DNA from: Jeotgalibacillus sp. S-D1
Lineage (GTDB): Bacteria; Bacillota; Bacilli; Bacillales; Jeotgalibacillaceae
Assembly: GCF_004358665.1 (NCBI RefSeq)
Contig: NZ_SMZR01000001.1
Coordinates: forward strand, 310,001 to 374,000
Direction of reading: 5' to 3'
Length of the DNA stretch: 64,000 bases
Part shown: positions 31,473 to 41,330 of the stretch, one piece after another
Numbering within the stretch: the stretch's first letter is position 1
Layout: every line of letters starts with the position of its first letter
Notes under the pieces: model-generated
Told to the model about the DNA's origin: nothing
Database searches by the model: none
What the model saw: only the letters and a program-made list of their open reading frames with translations
Position numbers and translations under genes: made by a program

Positions 31473-32147
31473 ATGAAGAATTTAAATGAACAGGCAATCC
31501 AAAAGTTGCAAAATGGTGAATACGAGAAAGCAATTGAACTATTAAATAAAGCCATCGAAGAAGATCCAAATGATGCAGCAGCTTATATTAATTTTGGAAA
31601 TGTTCTTGCTCAATTTAACGAACTGGAAAAAGCTGAAAGGTTCTTTCAAAAAGCAATAATCGTTGATGAAGAGGCAGGACTTGCCTACTATGCTTTGGCA
31701 AACTTGTATTACAATTTGGAACGCTTTAATGAAGGTGCTTCCCTTTATGAAAAAGCGATCAGTAAAGGGGTGGAGGAACCGGACGTTTATTTTATGCTGG
31801 GCATGTCATTGATGAATCAGGATAAATATAAGCTTGCCCTGCCATACCTTCAGCGTGCAGCCGAACTTTCTGAGCATGATGATGAGGCACACTTTCAATA
31901 TGGTCTTGCACTTGCCCAGCTGGAAATAGGGGAAGAAGCGATTAAACAGCTGGAAATTGCCGTTAAACTAAATCCGGAACATGCGGATGCATTATATAAT
32001 TTAGGTGTGGCATATGCAGGGTATGAAGAAAATGCTATTAAGGCTTTGAGCTCCTTTGAACAGGCTATTGAAGCTCAGCCAGACCATTATTTGGCCTTAA
32101 ACGGAAGAGAGATAATGAAGCAGACAATTGAATCAAAAGGCAACTGA
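31473..32147 (+). CDS. yrrB: Tetratricopeptide repeat protein (YrrB)
   Basis: A 224-residue soluble protein made of about six TPR units (for example EKAIELLNKAIEEDPNDAAA near residues 18-37 and AIKQLEIAVKLNPEHADALYNLG around 155-177). TPR arrays bind partner proteins; the partner is unknown. YrrB of B. subtilis sits in the same place and has a solved TPR structure. ATG 31473 follows AGGAGTG. recD2 starts 24 bp downstream. Confidence 0.9.
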   Translation: MKNLNEQAIQKLQNGEYEKAIELLNKAIEEDPNDAAAYINFGNVLAQFNELEKAERFFQKAIIVDEEAGLAYYALANLYYNLERFNEGASLYEKAISKGVEEPDVYFMLGMSLMNQDKYKLALPYLQRAAELSEHDDEAHFQYGLALAQLEIGEEAIKQLEIAVKLNPEHADALYNLGVAYAGYEENAIKALSSFEQAIEAQPDHYLALNGREIMKQTIESKGN

Positions 32148-32171
32148 TTTCTGCAGTCGGGAGGGAAGAGG

Positions 32172-34571
32172 ATGAGCAGTGAACCGATGGATTTATTTAC
32201 GGAAGAACTGTATGTAAAAGGGAGACATATTGTAACCATCTTTCATAATGAAGACAATATGTATTCGGTTGTCCGGATCCGGGTGGAGGAAACGAATACA
32301 CCCAATACCGAAAAAGAAGCAATCGTGACAGGGCATTTTCCGCGCATGCAGGAGGAGGACGCGTACACGTTTCACGGCCGCTTCAAAGAACATCCTCGAT
32401 TTGGTCTGCAGTTTCTTGCCACGCGGTTTCAAAAAGAGCTTCCCCAGACGAAGCAGGGGATTGTTCATTATCTTTCCAGCGATCTTTTTTCCGGAGTTGG
32501 AAAGAGAACAGCTGAAAAAATAGTGGATACATTAGGTGACAAAGCGATATCCAAAATAATGGAAAACGAAATGGTTCTCCAGGAAGTGCCAAAACTTTCA
32601 GAAGAAAAAGCCAAACACATATATGAAGTGCTGATCGAACATCAAGGGCTTGAAAGGATCATGGTGCATTTAAGCGACTGGGGATTCGGTCCGCAGCTCT
32701 CTATGAAAATTTATCAAATGTATCAGGATGCTACTCTTGAAATACTGCAAAAAAATCCTTATCAGCTTGTATACGATGTGGAGGGGGTGGGCTTTGGGAA
32801 AGCCGATGAATTGGGCAGGCATCTGGGACTCTCGGGGAAGCATCCCGACCGCATCAAGGCAGCCTGTTTGTTTAGCTTGCAGCAGACCTCTCTTCAGGAG
32901 GGACATGTGTATGCACACTCAAAAGACCTGCTGGTAAAGGTTAAGGAGCTATTGCAAAAACATCAGCCTGAGTCCATTGAATACACTGATATTTCTGCCC
33001 AACTGATCGTTTTAAATGAAGAAGGGAAAATCGTAGGAGAAGATAAGCGTATTTACATGCCTTCGCTTTATTACTCAGAAAAAGGACTTGTCACAAATAT
33101 AAACCGGCTGCTTGCACATAAAGAATATGAGGATCAATTCCCGGAATCTGAATTCCTGCTTGCTTTGGGCAATTTAGAAGAAAAGATCGGTGTTTCTTAC
33201 GCAGCTTCTCAAAAAGAAGCTATCCAGACCGCTCTTACTTCCTCTCTTATGATCTTAACCGGCGGACCGGGGACAGGTAAAACAACTGTTATTAAGGGGA
33301 TTGTTGAACTGTATTCAGAACTTCACGGCATATCTCTTGATCAGGATTCGTACAGCAATGAAGAACCGTTTCCTATCGTGCTTGCTGCCCCCACCGGGCG
33401 GGCTGCAAAACGAATGTCCGAGTCGACAGGCCTAAGGGCAATGACCATTCACCGGCTGCTTGGCTTCACTGGACAGGAAGAAAAAGAGGAAGATGAAGAT
33501 CGTTTAGTGGAAGGCAAGCTGCTGATCATCGATGAAATGTCGATGGTGGATACATGGCTTGCCAATCAGCTTCTGCAGTCGGTACCTGATACGATGCAGG
33601 TGATCCTTGTGGGGGACCAGGACCAGCTTCCTTCTGTTGGTCCAGGACAGGTGCTGCAGGATCTGCTTTATTCCAAGATCGTTCCTACTGTTCAATTGAC
33701 TGACATATACAGGCAGGAAGAGGGGTCTTCAATTATTGAGCTTGCCCATAATATGAAAGAAGGGAAGCTGCCGGCAGACTTGCGAAAGCAGCAGCCGGAC
33801 AGATCTTTCTTACCCTGCAAGGCCAATCAGATGGAAGAAGTGGTTGGGAAGATTGTTAAAAATGCACTTGCTAAAGGATATACGTCAAAAGACATACAGG
33901 TGCTTGCTCCTATGTACAGAGGACCAGCGGGAATTGACAGATTGAATAAAGTATTGCAGGAACTGATGAACCCTGATCCCGATGGCTCCCGCAAAGAGCT
34001 GCAATGGGGAGATATCACTTATCGAATTGGCGATAAAATCCTTCAGCTTGTTAATCAGCCGGAAAGTCATGTATTCAATGGGGATATGGGCGAAGTCATA
34101 TCGATATTTTATGCAAAAGAAAATACTGAAAAACAAGATATGCTTTTGGTTGCATTTGATGGAGTGGAAGTCACCTATACCCGCCAGGATTTAAATCAGA
34201 TTACACATGCTTTCTGCTGTTCCATTCATAAATCGCAGGGCAGCGAGTTTCCGATCGTCATTCTTCCGGTTGTAAAAAGCTATTATCGCATGCTGCGACG
34301 TAATTTATTATACACAGCCATAACACGCAGCAAGCGGTTTTTAATTATGTGCGGAGAAGAAGAAGCTTTTCGTTTTGGTGTTGAACGAAAAGACGATCTA
34401 TCCAGATTGACCACGCTGCGAAACAAGCTGCAGGAGCAGAATCATGCTCAGGAAGAGTTTGAAGAGCAGCCCGTAGTTGATGAAATAAACCTGCTTGAAG
34501 TTGACCCGATGATCGGCATGGATGGAGTAACACCCTATGATTTTATGGAATTGCAGGGGGCAAACGAATAA
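32172..34571 (+). CDS. recD2: ATP-dependent helicase RecD2
   Basis: Superfamily 1B 5-prime to 3-prime DNA helicase involved in replication-fork maintenance and mismatch repair. The 799-residue protein has a long N-terminal extension with helix-hairpin-helix-like segments (LFSGVGKRTAEKIV near 108, VEGVGFGKADELG near 204), which marks RecD2 rather than RecBCD-associated RecD. Helicase motifs: GGPGTGKTT near 364, IIDEMSMVD near 453, GDQDQLPSVGPG near 480, and the C-terminal AFCCSIHKSQGSEF and LLYTAITRSK. ATG 32172 follows GGGAGGGAAGAGG. Confidence 0.96.
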   Translation: MSSEPMDLFTEELYVKGRHIVTIFHNEDNMYSVVRIRVEETNTPNTEKEAIVTGHFPRMQEEDAYTFHGRFKEHPRFGLQFLATRFQKELPQTKQGIVHYLSSDLFSGVGKRTAEKIVDTLGDKAISKIMENEMVLQEVPKLSEEKAKHIYEVLIEHQGLERIMVHLSDWGFGPQLSMKIYQMYQDATLEILQKNPYQLVYDVEGVGFGKADELGRHLGLSGKHPDRIKAACLFSLQQTSLQEGHVYAHSKDLLVKVKELLQKHQPESIEYTDISAQLIVLNEEGKIVGEDKRIYMPSLYYSEKGLVTNINRLLAHKEYEDQFPESEFLLALGNLEEKIGVSYAASQKEAIQTALTSSLMILTGGPGTGKTTVIKGIVELYSELHGISLDQDSYSNEEPFPIVLAAPTGRAAKRMSESTGLRAMTIHRLLGFTGQEEKEEDEDRLVEGKLLIIDEMSMVDTWLANQLLQSVPDTMQVILVGDQDQLPSVGPGQVLQDLLYSKIVPTVQLTDIYRQEEGSSIIELAHNMKEGKLPADLRKQQPDRSFLPCKANQMEEVVGKIVKNALAKGYTSKDIQVLAPMYRGPAGIDRLNKVLQELMNPDPDGSRKELQWGDITYRIGDKILQLVNQPESHVFNGDMGEVISIFYAKENTEKQDMLLVAFDGVEVTYTRQDLNQITHAFCCSIHKSQGSEFPIVILPVVKSYYRMLRRNLLYTAITRSKRFLIMCGEEEAFRFGVERKDDLSRLTTLRNKLQEQNHAQEEFEEQPVVDEINLLEVDPMIGMDGVTPYDFMELQGANE

Positions 34572-34625
34572 ATTATTCCATACTGGGCAACGATGGGAAG
34601 TAAAATCCTGTATAGGAGGACTCTC

Positions 34626-34826
34626 ATGAATTGCCCTTGCTGTAAACATCGTGATATTGGAAAAATTGGCACAAAGCATTATTACTGCCGCCATTGCTGC
34701 ATTGAATTTTTAGTTTATCGTGGAAAGTTATCCCTTTATGAAATCTCTGAGGATGGGACCATTGAAAGCTTGGATGATTTGTTTCAAGAGGCAGAATTAG
34801 GCGATCAAAAATGGATAATCTCCTGA
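34626..34826 (+). CDS. Small zinc-ribbon protein
   Basis: A 66-residue protein with two CxxC knuckles, Cys3/Cys6 and Cys21/Cys24, enclosing IGKIGTKHYY, which looks like a rubredoxin-like zinc ribbon, then an acidic tail (EDGTIESLDDLFQEAE). ATG 34626 is chosen for AGGAGG seven bases upstream. It follows recD2 and overlaps the start of the next permease gene by 16 bases. In B. subtilis a small gene (yrzR) sits in the same neighbourhood, but I cannot confirm identity. Function unknown. Confidence 0.8.
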   Translation: MNCPCCKHRDIGKIGTKHYYCRHCCIEFLVYRGKLSLYEISEDGTIESLDDLFQEAELGDQKWIIS

Positions 34827-35884
34827 AAAAATGGTTATCGCGAATTATTGTCGTTTTACTGCTGTTGCTGTGTGCCTGGATAGTCAGCATTTTATGGCCG
34901 GTTATTAAGCCGGTACTATCGGGTATCTGGCTTGCCATTGTTCCTCTTTTTTTAAGCATTTTAATAGCCTATCTTTTAGTCCCATTTGTTCACTTGTTAA
35001 AAAAAGGTAATTGCTCTGATTTGTTAGCTGTATGGATCGTCTTTATCATTTTATTTTCACTGATCGGTATGGCTGTTCAGTGGGGCGTACCGGTTTTAAT
35101 AAGGGAATGGAATCACTTCCTGGTTCATATGCCATCCATTATGTCTCAAATTTCATCCTGGAATTCAACAATCAACAGCTGGATTGCTGATATGCCGGGT
35201 CCAGTGAGCGAAATGGTGTCAAAGGCAATAAATAGACTTCAGGAACGAATCGAAAACAGGGTAGAAGGTGTGATGGGCGGTGTGGATCATTCTTTTAAAT
35301 GGATTATCGCCCTGTCTCTAGTGCCATTTATGTCTTTTTATCTGCTGAAGGACCGGAAAATGATAGGGGAACGATTGCTCCGATTAATGCCGGTTAAACG
35401 TAAAGATCAAATACTAAAAGTATCAAGAGAATTAGATCAGAGACTTGGCGGATATGTCCGGGGTCAATTATGGCTGAGTCTCGCTGTAGCTGCAGTCTCC
35501 TTTGCCGCACTATATCTTATTGATCTTCCTTATGCATTGCCTCTGGCTGGTATTATGGGTGTATTTAATGTTATCCCATATATAGGTCCTGTTATTGGTG
35601 CGTTTCCCGCGATCCTTATCGCGAGTACGGTTTCAGGAAGCATGATAATCTGGGTGCTGATTTCAGCGTTTGGCATTCAAATGGTGGAAAGCCATCTGCT
35701 CGCACCATGGATCATGGGGAAAAATGTTCATATTCATCCTGTTGTTATTATGATTTTATTGCTTGTAGGAGGAGAGCTCGCCGGCATGCTCGGATTGATC
35801 ATCGCTGTGCCTTTATTTATGGTTGTAACCATTATATCGAGATCTTTTTTCAAACTTCATGTTGATGAGCGAATTGACAAATGA
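34811..35884 (+). CDS. yrrI: AI-2E family transporter (YrrI)
   Basis: A 357-residue membrane protein of the AI-2 exporter (PerM/TqsA, UPF0118) family with about seven to eight helices. The N-terminal helical pairs cover residues 10-95, a soluble segment with amphipathic helices covers 100-155, and the conserved C-terminal part has IPYIGPVIGAFPAI around 253 and HPVVIMILLLVGGELAGMLGLI around 312. Substrates of Bacillus members are not known. The promoter -35 of alaS lies in its last codons. Confidence 0.9.
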   Translation: MDNLLKKWLSRIIVVLLLLLCAWIVSILWPVIKPVLSGIWLAIVPLFLSILIAYLLVPFVHLLKKGNCSDLLAVWIVFIILFSLIGMAVQWGVPVLIREWNHFLVHMPSIMSQISSWNSTINSWIADMPGPVSEMVSKAINRLQERIENRVEGVMGGVDHSFKWIIALSLVPFMSFYLLKDRKMIGERLLRLMPVKRKDQILKVSRELDQRLGGYVRGQLWLSLAVAAVSFAALYLIDLPYALPLAGIMGVFNVIPYIGPVIGAFPAILIASTVSGSMIIWVLISAFGIQMVESHLLAPWIMGKNVHIHPVVIMILLLVGGELAGMLGLIIAVPLFMVVTIISRSFFKLHVDERIDK

Positions 35885-35902
35885 CAATATCCTTTTTATA
35901 AT
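35874..35902 (+). promoter_or_regulatory. Consensus sigma-A promoter of alaS
   Basis: TTGACA (35874-35879), exactly 17 bp, TATAAT (35897-35902): a perfect match in both hexamers and spacing. The -35 lies inside the end of the upstream coding region. Confidence 0.92.
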
Positions 35903-35908
35903 TTCTTT

Positions 35909-36158
35909 AGGAAAATAATCGAAACTCGAAGATGGAACAAGTACATTGCAAACTATTCATGCACAATCGTGCAAGAGAGAATTCTCCCCAGGCTGAAAGA
36001 GAATTTGGATAAGAGTAATGGAAAGCTAGTCCGGAGTGCAGGTAAACTCTGCCGTACGCTGCGTTAAAGCGCTCAAAGTGATGAGTGGAATTGTGCGCTC
36101 ATAACCAGGGTGGTACCGCGAGTTTGCTCTCGTCCCTGTAGGGGGATGGGGGCCTTTT
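35909..36158 (+). ncRNA. Alanine T-box riboswitch
   Basis: Leader of alaS. Stem I block AGAGAG ... AGGCTGAAAG (35974-36001), specifier context GGAAA-GCT-AGT with the Ala codon GCT at 36025-36027, T-box AGGGTGGTACCGCGAG at 36107-36122, and a terminator hairpin CTCGTCCC / GGGATGGG (about 36129-36150) followed by Ts. Uncharged tRNA-Ala should relieve termination. Confidence 0.93.
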
Positions 36159-36206
36159 TGTGTTTTCTTGGAACCATTAGTGAGTAAAATTGAAGGAGGA
36201 ATAATG

Positions 36207-38840
36207 ATGCAAAAGTGGTCAGGTGCAGAAATCAGAAAAATGTTTTTAGATTTCTTTCAGGAAAAAGGTCATGATATTGAACCGAGTGCTTCACTGGTTC
36301 CGCATGAAGACCCGTCTTTATTATGGATAAACAGCGGAGTTGCTACATTAAAAAAATATTTTGACGGAAGGGTTATTCCGCAAAACCCACGGATTGTGAA
36401 TGCTCAAAAATCAATTCGGACAAATGACATTGAAAATGTAGGAAAAACGGCACGACACCATACATTTTTTGAAATGCTGGGGAATTTTTCAATTGGAGAA
36501 TACTTTAAGGAAGAAGCAATTGACTGGGCGTGGGAATTTTTAACTTCACCAAAGTGGATCGGATTCGAAAAAGAAAAGCTTTCCGTTACCGTACACCCTG
36601 AAGACCATGAGGCTTTTAATTATTGGAAAGAAAAAATTGGTTTGCCGGAAGAGCGTATCATCCGGTTGGAAGGGAATTTCTGGGATATAGGTGAGGGCCC
36701 AAGTGGTCCTAACACGGAGATTTTCTTTGACCGTGGCCCTGAATATGGTTCGGATTTAACTGATCCTGAACTCTATCCTGGTGGAGAGAATGACCGCTAC
36801 CTTGAAATATGGAATCTTGTATTTTCACAGTTTAACCATAATCCAGACAATACTTATACCCCGCTTCCAAAGAAAAATATTGATACAGGGATGGGTCTGG
36901 AAAGAATGGCATGTGTAGTTCAGGACGTGCCGACGAACTTTGAAACAGATCTTTTTATGCCAATTATCCAGGCAACAGAAACGCTTTCCGGACAGCAATA
37001 CGGCCAGGCAATTGAAAAGGACGTTGCTTTTAAAGTAATTGCCGATCATGTTCGTACAGTTTCTTTTGCCATAGGAGATGGGGCTTTGCCATCAAATGAA
37101 GGCAGAGGCTATGTTTTAAGAAGACTTCTCCGCCGCGCTGTTCGTTATGCGAAGCAGATTGGGATTGATCGTCCATTTATGCATGAGCTTGTTCCTGTGG
37201 TGGGAGATATCATGATTGATTTCTACCCGGAAGTGAAAAGCAAAGAGACTTTTATCCGTAAAGTGATCAAAACAGAAGAAGAACGCTTCCACGAAACACT
37301 AAATGAAGGACTGGCTATCCTTTCAGGCCTCATGAAAGCGGCAAAAGCTGACGGATCTGGCATAATCGCTGGAAAAGATGTTTTCCGTCTTTACGATACG
37401 TTTGGTTTTCCAGTAGAGCTTACTGAAGAGTACGCAGAAGAAAATGGCTTGGAAGTAGACCATGCAGCTTTTGAAGAAGAAATGGGCGCACAGCGTGCCA
37501 GAGCCCGGGCAGCAAGACAAGATTCCGGATCGATGCAGGTACAGGGGGGTGTTCTGGGCGAAATTAAAGTAGCCAGTGAATTTGTTGGATATGATCAGTT
37601 GACGTATGATTCCACTGTTGAGGCAATTGTTCGTGACGCAGCGTTGACAGATAAAGCAATTGAAGGAGAAGAGGTGCAGTTGATTCTTGCCCGCACTCCG
37701 TTTTACGCTGAAAGTGGAGGTCAAACTGGCGATAAGGGGACAATCTCAAATGACCGGATGAAACTTCGTGTGACAGATGTAAAAAAAGCGCCAAATGGTC
37801 AGAACATCCATACAGCGGTTATCGAACAAGGGGTCATTGAACAAGGGGATATTGTCACCTCTCAGGTAGACCCATCATCCAGAAGTGCAATTACGAAAAA
37901 CCATACCGCAACCCATTTGCTGCACCAGGCATTAAAAGATGTATTAGGAGATCATGTTAACCAGGCAGGTTCACTTGTTGAGGCGGACAGGCTGCGTTTT
38001 GACTTTTCTCACTTCGGTCAGGTTCAGCCAGACGAGCTTAAACGTATTGAGGAAATTGTAAATGATAAAATATGGAACAGCTACTCTGTTGAAACAGCCA
38101 ATAAATCCCTAGATGAAGCAAAAGCAATGGGAGCGATGGCATTATTCGGTGAAAAATACGGTTCAAATGTACGCGTAGTTTCCATTGGTGACTACAGTCT
38201 TGAACTTTGCGGAGGCTGTCATGTTAACAGTACTGCAGTGATTGGTTTATTCTGTATTATTTCCGAAGGCGGCATCGGTGCCGGAACACGCAGAATTGAA
38301 GCTGTAACTGGAGAAGCAGCATACCGATACATGAATGAGCAAATTAATCTGTTAAATCAATCAGCACAAACATTAAAAACTAATCCGAGAGATCTTGCTG
38401 CACGCATTCAGAGCCTGCAAAATGAAATAAAAGAGGTTCAGCGGGAAAACGAATCATTGCATGCAAAAATGTCAAACATTGAAGCAAGCAGCATTATGGA
38501 CCGTGTGGTAGACATTGATGGCGTGGCAGTTCTTGCACAACAGGTTCAGGTGGCAGATGCAAACGGTCTGCGGACAATGGCTGATGATATTAAAAACAAA
38601 ATCGGATCCGGCATCCTGGTGCTTGCGTCCGTTCAAGGTGATAAAGTTCAAATAATTGCAGGCGTTACAAAGGATTTAATTGAAAAAGGATACCACGCTG
38701 GACAATTAGTAAAAGAAGTTGCTTCACGCTGCGGGGGCGGCGGCGGCGGACGCCCTGATATGGCTCAAGCCGGAGGGAAAGATCCTTCTAAAGTAAAAGC
38801 TGCGCTTGAATTCGTACCGGAATGGGTGAAATCCGTTTGA
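36207..38840 (+). CDS. alaS: Alanine-tRNA ligase
   Basis: Class II synthetase of 877 residues (B. subtilis 878). Catalytic core with [11 protein letters not shown] near the start, [16 protein letters not shown] around 44-59 and [15 protein letters not shown] near 85; editing domain with zinc/active-site motifs [11 protein letters not shown] near 566 and [12 protein letters not shown] near 668; C-terminal coiled coil around 720-760 and the DHHA1-type glycine-rich block [16 protein letters not shown] near 845. ATG 36207 is chosen over 36204 for spacing to AAGGAGG; the frame further upstream runs into the T-box. Confidence 0.97.
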   Translation: MQKWSGAEIRKMFLDFFQEKGHDIEPSASLVPHEDPSLLWINSGVATLKKYFDGRVIPQNPRIVNAQKSIRTNDIENVGKTARHHTFFEMLGNFSIGEYFKEEAIDWAWEFLTSPKWIGFEKEKLSVTVHPEDHEAFNYWKEKIGLPEERIIRLEGNFWDIGEGPSGPNTEIFFDRGPEYGSDLTDPELYPGGENDRYLEIWNLVFSQFNHNPDNTYTPLPKKNIDTGMGLERMACVVQDVPTNFETDLFMPIIQATETLSGQQYGQAIEKDVAFKVIADHVRTVSFAIGDGALPSNEGRGYVLRRLLRRAVRYAKQIGIDRPFMHELVPVVGDIMIDFYPEVKSKETFIRKVIKTEEERFHETLNEGLAILSGLMKAAKADGSGIIAGKDVFRLYDTFGFPVELTEEYAEENGLEVDHAAFEEEMGAQRARARAARQDSGSMQVQGGVLGEIKVASEFVGYDQLTYDSTVEAIVRDAALTDKAIEGEEVQLILARTPFYAESGGQTGDKGTISNDRMKLRVTDVKKAPNGQNIHTAVIEQGVIEQGDIVTSQVDPSSRSAITKNHTATHLLHQALKDVLGDHVNQAGSLVEADRLRFDFSHFGQVQPDELKRIEEIVNDKIWNSYSVETANKSLDEAKAMGAMALFGEKYGSNVRVVSIGDYSLELCGGCHVNSTAVIGLFCIISEGGIGAGTRRIEAVTGEAAYRYMNEQINLLNQSAQTLKTNPRDLAARIQSLQNEIKEVQRENESLHAKMSNIEASSIMDRVVDIDGVAVLAQQVQVADANGLRTMADDIKNKIGSGILVLASVQGDKVQIIAGVTKDLIEKGYHAGQLVKEVASRCGGGGGGRPDMAQAGGKDPSKVKAALEFVPEWVKSV

Positions 38841-38864
38841 TTCTCTTACAATCTGGTGTACAAT
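38837..38864 (+). promoter_or_regulatory. Promoter of the yrzL-ruvX-yrzB unit
   Basis: TTGATT (38837-38842, overlapping the alaS stop), 16-bp spacer, TACAAT (38859-38864). Confidence 0.65.
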
Positions 38865-38919
38865 AAAAAGTATGTTGGATAAAAGGAATACATAGGTATT
38901 CCGGAGTGGGGTGCAGAAA

Positions 38920-39189
38920 ATGAGCTCATTTGATAAAACGATGCGATTCGACTTCGGGGATGAATCGATGGATAAAGAAGTACAAAGAGTTCTTAACCAG
39001 GTGTTTGGAGCATTAGAGGAAAAAGGGTATAACCCTATTAACCAGATTGTCGGTTATCTATTATCCGGCGATCCTGCTTACATTCCCCGGCACCAGGATG
39101 CCAGAAATATCATCCGCAAGCTTGAACGTGATGAAATCATTGAGGAGCTTGTAAAGTTTTACTTACAACAGCATAAAGAGGATAACTAA
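38920..39189 (+). CDS. yrzL: IreB-family regulatory phosphoprotein (YrzL)
   Basis: An 89-residue protein of the UPF0297/IreB family. The conserved N-terminal [11 protein letters not shown] contains the threonine that is phosphorylated by the PASTA kinase IreK in Enterococcus; the body [21 protein letters not shown] around residues 37-57 is also conserved. Enterococcal IreB lowers cephalosporin resistance; a role in Bacillus is not defined. ATG 38920 has GGAGTGGGG eight bases upstream; the GTG at 38911 overlaps it. One base separates it from ruvX. Confidence 0.93.
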   Translation: MSSFDKTMRFDFGDESMDKEVQRVLNQVFGALEEKGYNPINQIVGYLLSGDPAYIPRHQDARNIIRKLERDEIIEELVKFYLQQHKEDN

Positions 39190-39190
39190 C

Positions 39191-39607
39191 ATGCGGGTAA
39201 TGGGATTGGATGTTGGCACGAAAACAGTTGGTGTTGCAATTAGCGATGCATTTGGCTGGACTGCTCAAGGAATTGAAACCATCAAAATTGATGAACGGGG
39301 CGGTCAGCTTGGATTTAAAAGAATCAAAGAACTCGTTTTGGAGCATGAAGTCTCAACTATTATAGTCGGTCTGCCGAAAAACATGAATAACTCAATCGGC
39401 CCCCGTGGTGAAGCTTGTCAGCAATATGCAGAAAAACTGCATAAAAAACTTGATATTGAAGTAAAACTATGGGATGAGCGACTTAGCACAATGGCAGCGG
39501 AACGTGTTCTTTTAGAAGCGGACGTCAGCCGGGAAAAAAGAAAAAAAGTTATTGATAAGATGGCAGCAGTAATGATTTTACAAGGCTACTTAAATAGCCG
39601 GAAATGA
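39191..39607 (+). CDS. ruvX: Holliday junction resolvase RuvX (YqgF family)
   Basis: A 138-residue RNase H-fold nuclease: [15 protein letters not shown] near residues 4-18 carries the first catalytic Asp, VGLPKNMN near 58 and [13 protein letters not shown] near 98 give the remaining acidic residues. Family members act on 16S rRNA precursor ends (E. coli YqgF) or on DNA junctions; which applies here cannot be told. Strict IreB-RuvX-YrzB order is a Firmicute hallmark. Confidence 0.92.
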   Translation: MRVMGLDVGTKTVGVAISDAFGWTAQGIETIKIDERGGQLGFKRIKELVLEHEVSTIIVGLPKNMNNSIGPRGEACQQYAEKLHKKLDIEVKLWDERLSTMAAERVLLEADVSREKRKKVIDKMAAVMILQGYLNSRK

Positions 39608-39622
39608 AGAGGTGTGAACAAT

Positions 39623-39907
39623 ATGGAACATGGTGAAAAGCATATTACAGTTGTAGATGAACAGGGAAATGAAGTACTATGTGAGGTCCTATTTACGTTT
39701 GATTCAGATGAATTTAAAAAATCTTATGTGCTTTACTTCCCTGTAGGGGAATCAGAAGAAGAGGAAATCGAAATTCATGCTTCTTCGTTTGAGCAGGATG
39801 ATGAAAATGCAGAAGGCGAACTTAAGCCGATTGAAACAGAAGAAGAATGGGACATGATCGAAGAAATGCTAAACACATTTTTAGATGAAGAGGAAGACGC
39901 AGAGTAA
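39623..39907 (+). CDS. yrzB: DUF1292 protein YrzB
   Basis: A 94-residue highly acidic protein: [21 protein letters not shown] near the start, then YVLYFP and a C-terminal half dominated by Glu and Asp ([14 protein letters not shown]). It fits DUF1292/UPF0473, of unknown function. ATG 39623 follows GAAGAGGTG; the GTG at 39614 is part of that site. Last gene of the yrzL-ruvX unit. Confidence 0.88.
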   Translation: MEHGEKHITVVDEQGNEVLCEVLFTFDSDEFKKSYVLYFPVGESEEEEIEIHASSFEQDDENAEGELKPIETEEEWDMIEEMLNTFLDEEEDAE

Positions 39908-39963
39908 TTCAGATCCCCTTTTTTCAAAATCGGGGTGAGGGAGACACGCGCGCTTTCGACAAG

Positions 39964-39997
39964 AACACACAGGAGTTTGTTGCCTGTGTGTTTTTTT
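39964..39997 (+). terminator. Terminator after yrzB
   Basis: Stem AACACACAGG / CCTGTGTGTT, nine-base loop, then seven Ts. Confidence 0.92.
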
Positions 39998-40007
39998 ATT
40001 GTATAAT
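39980..40007 (+). promoter_or_regulatory. mltG promoter nested in the yrzB terminator
   Basis: TTGCCT (39980-39985) lies in the right arm of the terminator stem; after 16 bp comes TATAAT (40002-40007). Confidence 0.6.
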
Positions 40008-40065
40008 GAATCTATTGAAGAAATTCGGCTGCTAATTGTTGCTGTTATATGTGGAGGGAATTTGT

Positions 40066-41265
40066 TTGAACGACAATCAATCTAAGTATGATCAATGGAT
40101 TCAAAACTTACAAGAACGGAAAAAGGAAGCGAGAACTGTGAGAAAAATAGTATTCATTTCCATGATCGTTCTAATTGTAATAATTGCAGGGGTCGGGATT
40201 GGCGGATATTTTTACGTTACTTCTGCGTTAAAACCTGTAGATACTGATGACGAAAATCCGGTAACGGTAGAGATTCCTATTGGATCATCTGTCGATTCCA
40301 TTACCTCGATTTTAGAGGAAAATAATATAGTGAAAGATAAAAATGTATTCAAGTACTATTTGAAATTTAATAATGAGTCCGAATTTCAAGCCGGCACTTA
40401 CGACTTGACTCCTGCCATGACACTTGCTGAGATTACGGAAAGTTTAAAAACGGGCAAAGTTTATCATGAACCCATATTTAATGTGACCGTTCCTGAGGGG
40501 CTTCGTTTGGAAGAAATTGCTCAGATTATTGAAGATAAAACCAATTATACTCAGAAACAATTTATGGAAACGATATCTGATCGTGATTTTATTGCCTCCT
40601 TACAGGAGAAATATCCTGAACTAGTAACGGATGAGGTAATGAACGAAGATATCCGTCATCCATTGGAGGGATATTTATATCCCGCTACGTACCCATTTTA
40701 CGAAGAAGATCCTTCGCTTGAAAAGATCATTACAGAAATGGTGGATGCAACAAATAACATAATGACGCCATATATTGCTGCAATTTCTGAATTTGAAGCT
40801 GGAGATTTTGGACCCGTAAAGGAGGATGAAGAAAATAATCCTATGACGGTGCATAAAGCGCTGACTTTTGCTTCCCTTTTAGAAGAAGAAGCAACCGAGT
40901 CTACAGATCGAGGCGTCATCGCAGGAATTTTTTACAACAGACTGGAAGAGGATATGCCGCTTCAAACGGATCCCACGGTTTTATATGCATTAAATGAATG
41001 GAAGGACCGGGTATTGTTTGAGGATCTGGAGGTTGATGACCCCTACAACACTTACCAAAATCGCGGGTTGCCGCCCGGGCCAATCGCTGCTCCAGGTGAA
41101 GCTTCTATTGAGGCAGCGTTGAATCCGGAGAACACAGACTACCTTTATTTCCTGGCAGCAGCTGAAGATGGAGCCGTATATTACTCTGAAACGCTTGAAG
41201 AGCACGAGCGTAAAGCAGAAGAGTATATATACAATGCAGCAGACGATAAAGACGAGCAGCAATAA
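40066..41265 (+). CDS. mltG: Endolytic murein transglycosylase MltG
   Basis: Membrane-anchored enzyme that cuts nascent glycan strands. The 399-residue protein has a basic N-terminus (ERKKEARTVRK), one membrane helix near 28-48, a LysM-like subdomain around 60-130, and the YceG catalytic domain. The catalytic Glu is Glu273 in ASLLEEEATES, followed by YNRLEEDMPLQTDPTVLYAL. Start is TTG at 40066 with GGAGGG seven bases upstream; the frame upstream of it lacks support. Followed by the trmR unit. Confidence 0.95.
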   Translation: MNDNQSKYDQWIQNLQERKKEARTVRKIVFISMIVLIVIIAGVGIGGYFYVTSALKPVDTDDENPVTVEIPIGSSVDSITSILEENNIVKDKNVFKYYLKFNNESEFQAGTYDLTPAMTLAEITESLKTGKVYHEPIFNVTVPEGLRLEEIAQIIEDKTNYTQKQFMETISDRDFIASLQEKYPELVTDEVMNEDIRHPLEGYLYPATYPFYEEDPSLEKIITEMVDATNNIMTPYIAAISEFEAGDFGPVKEDEENNPMTVHKALTFASLLEEEATESTDRGVIAGIFYNRLEEDMPLQTDPTVLYALNEWKDRVLFEDLEVDDPYNTYQNRGLPPGPIAAPGEASIEAALNPENTDYLYFLAAAEDGAVYYSETLEEHERKAEEYIYNAADDKDEQQ

Positions 41266-41282
41266 AAAATGACTAGATGGCG

Positions 41283-41308
41283 GGAGGAAAGTTTATTCAC
41301 TTTCCTCC
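41283..41308 (+). terminator. Hairpin after mltG
   Basis: Stem GGAGGAAAGT / ACTTTCCTCC with loop TTATTC, but no long T run; it may stabilise the 3-prime end or terminate weakly. Confidence 0.55.
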
Positions 41309-41325
41309 TTAAGTTGTGTTAAAAT
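41296..41325 (+). promoter_or_regulatory. Candidate promoter of the trmR unit
   Basis: TTCACT (41296-41301), 18-bp spacer, TAAAAT (41320-41325). Weak -35. Confidence 0.35.
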
Positions 41326-41330
41326 GGAAC

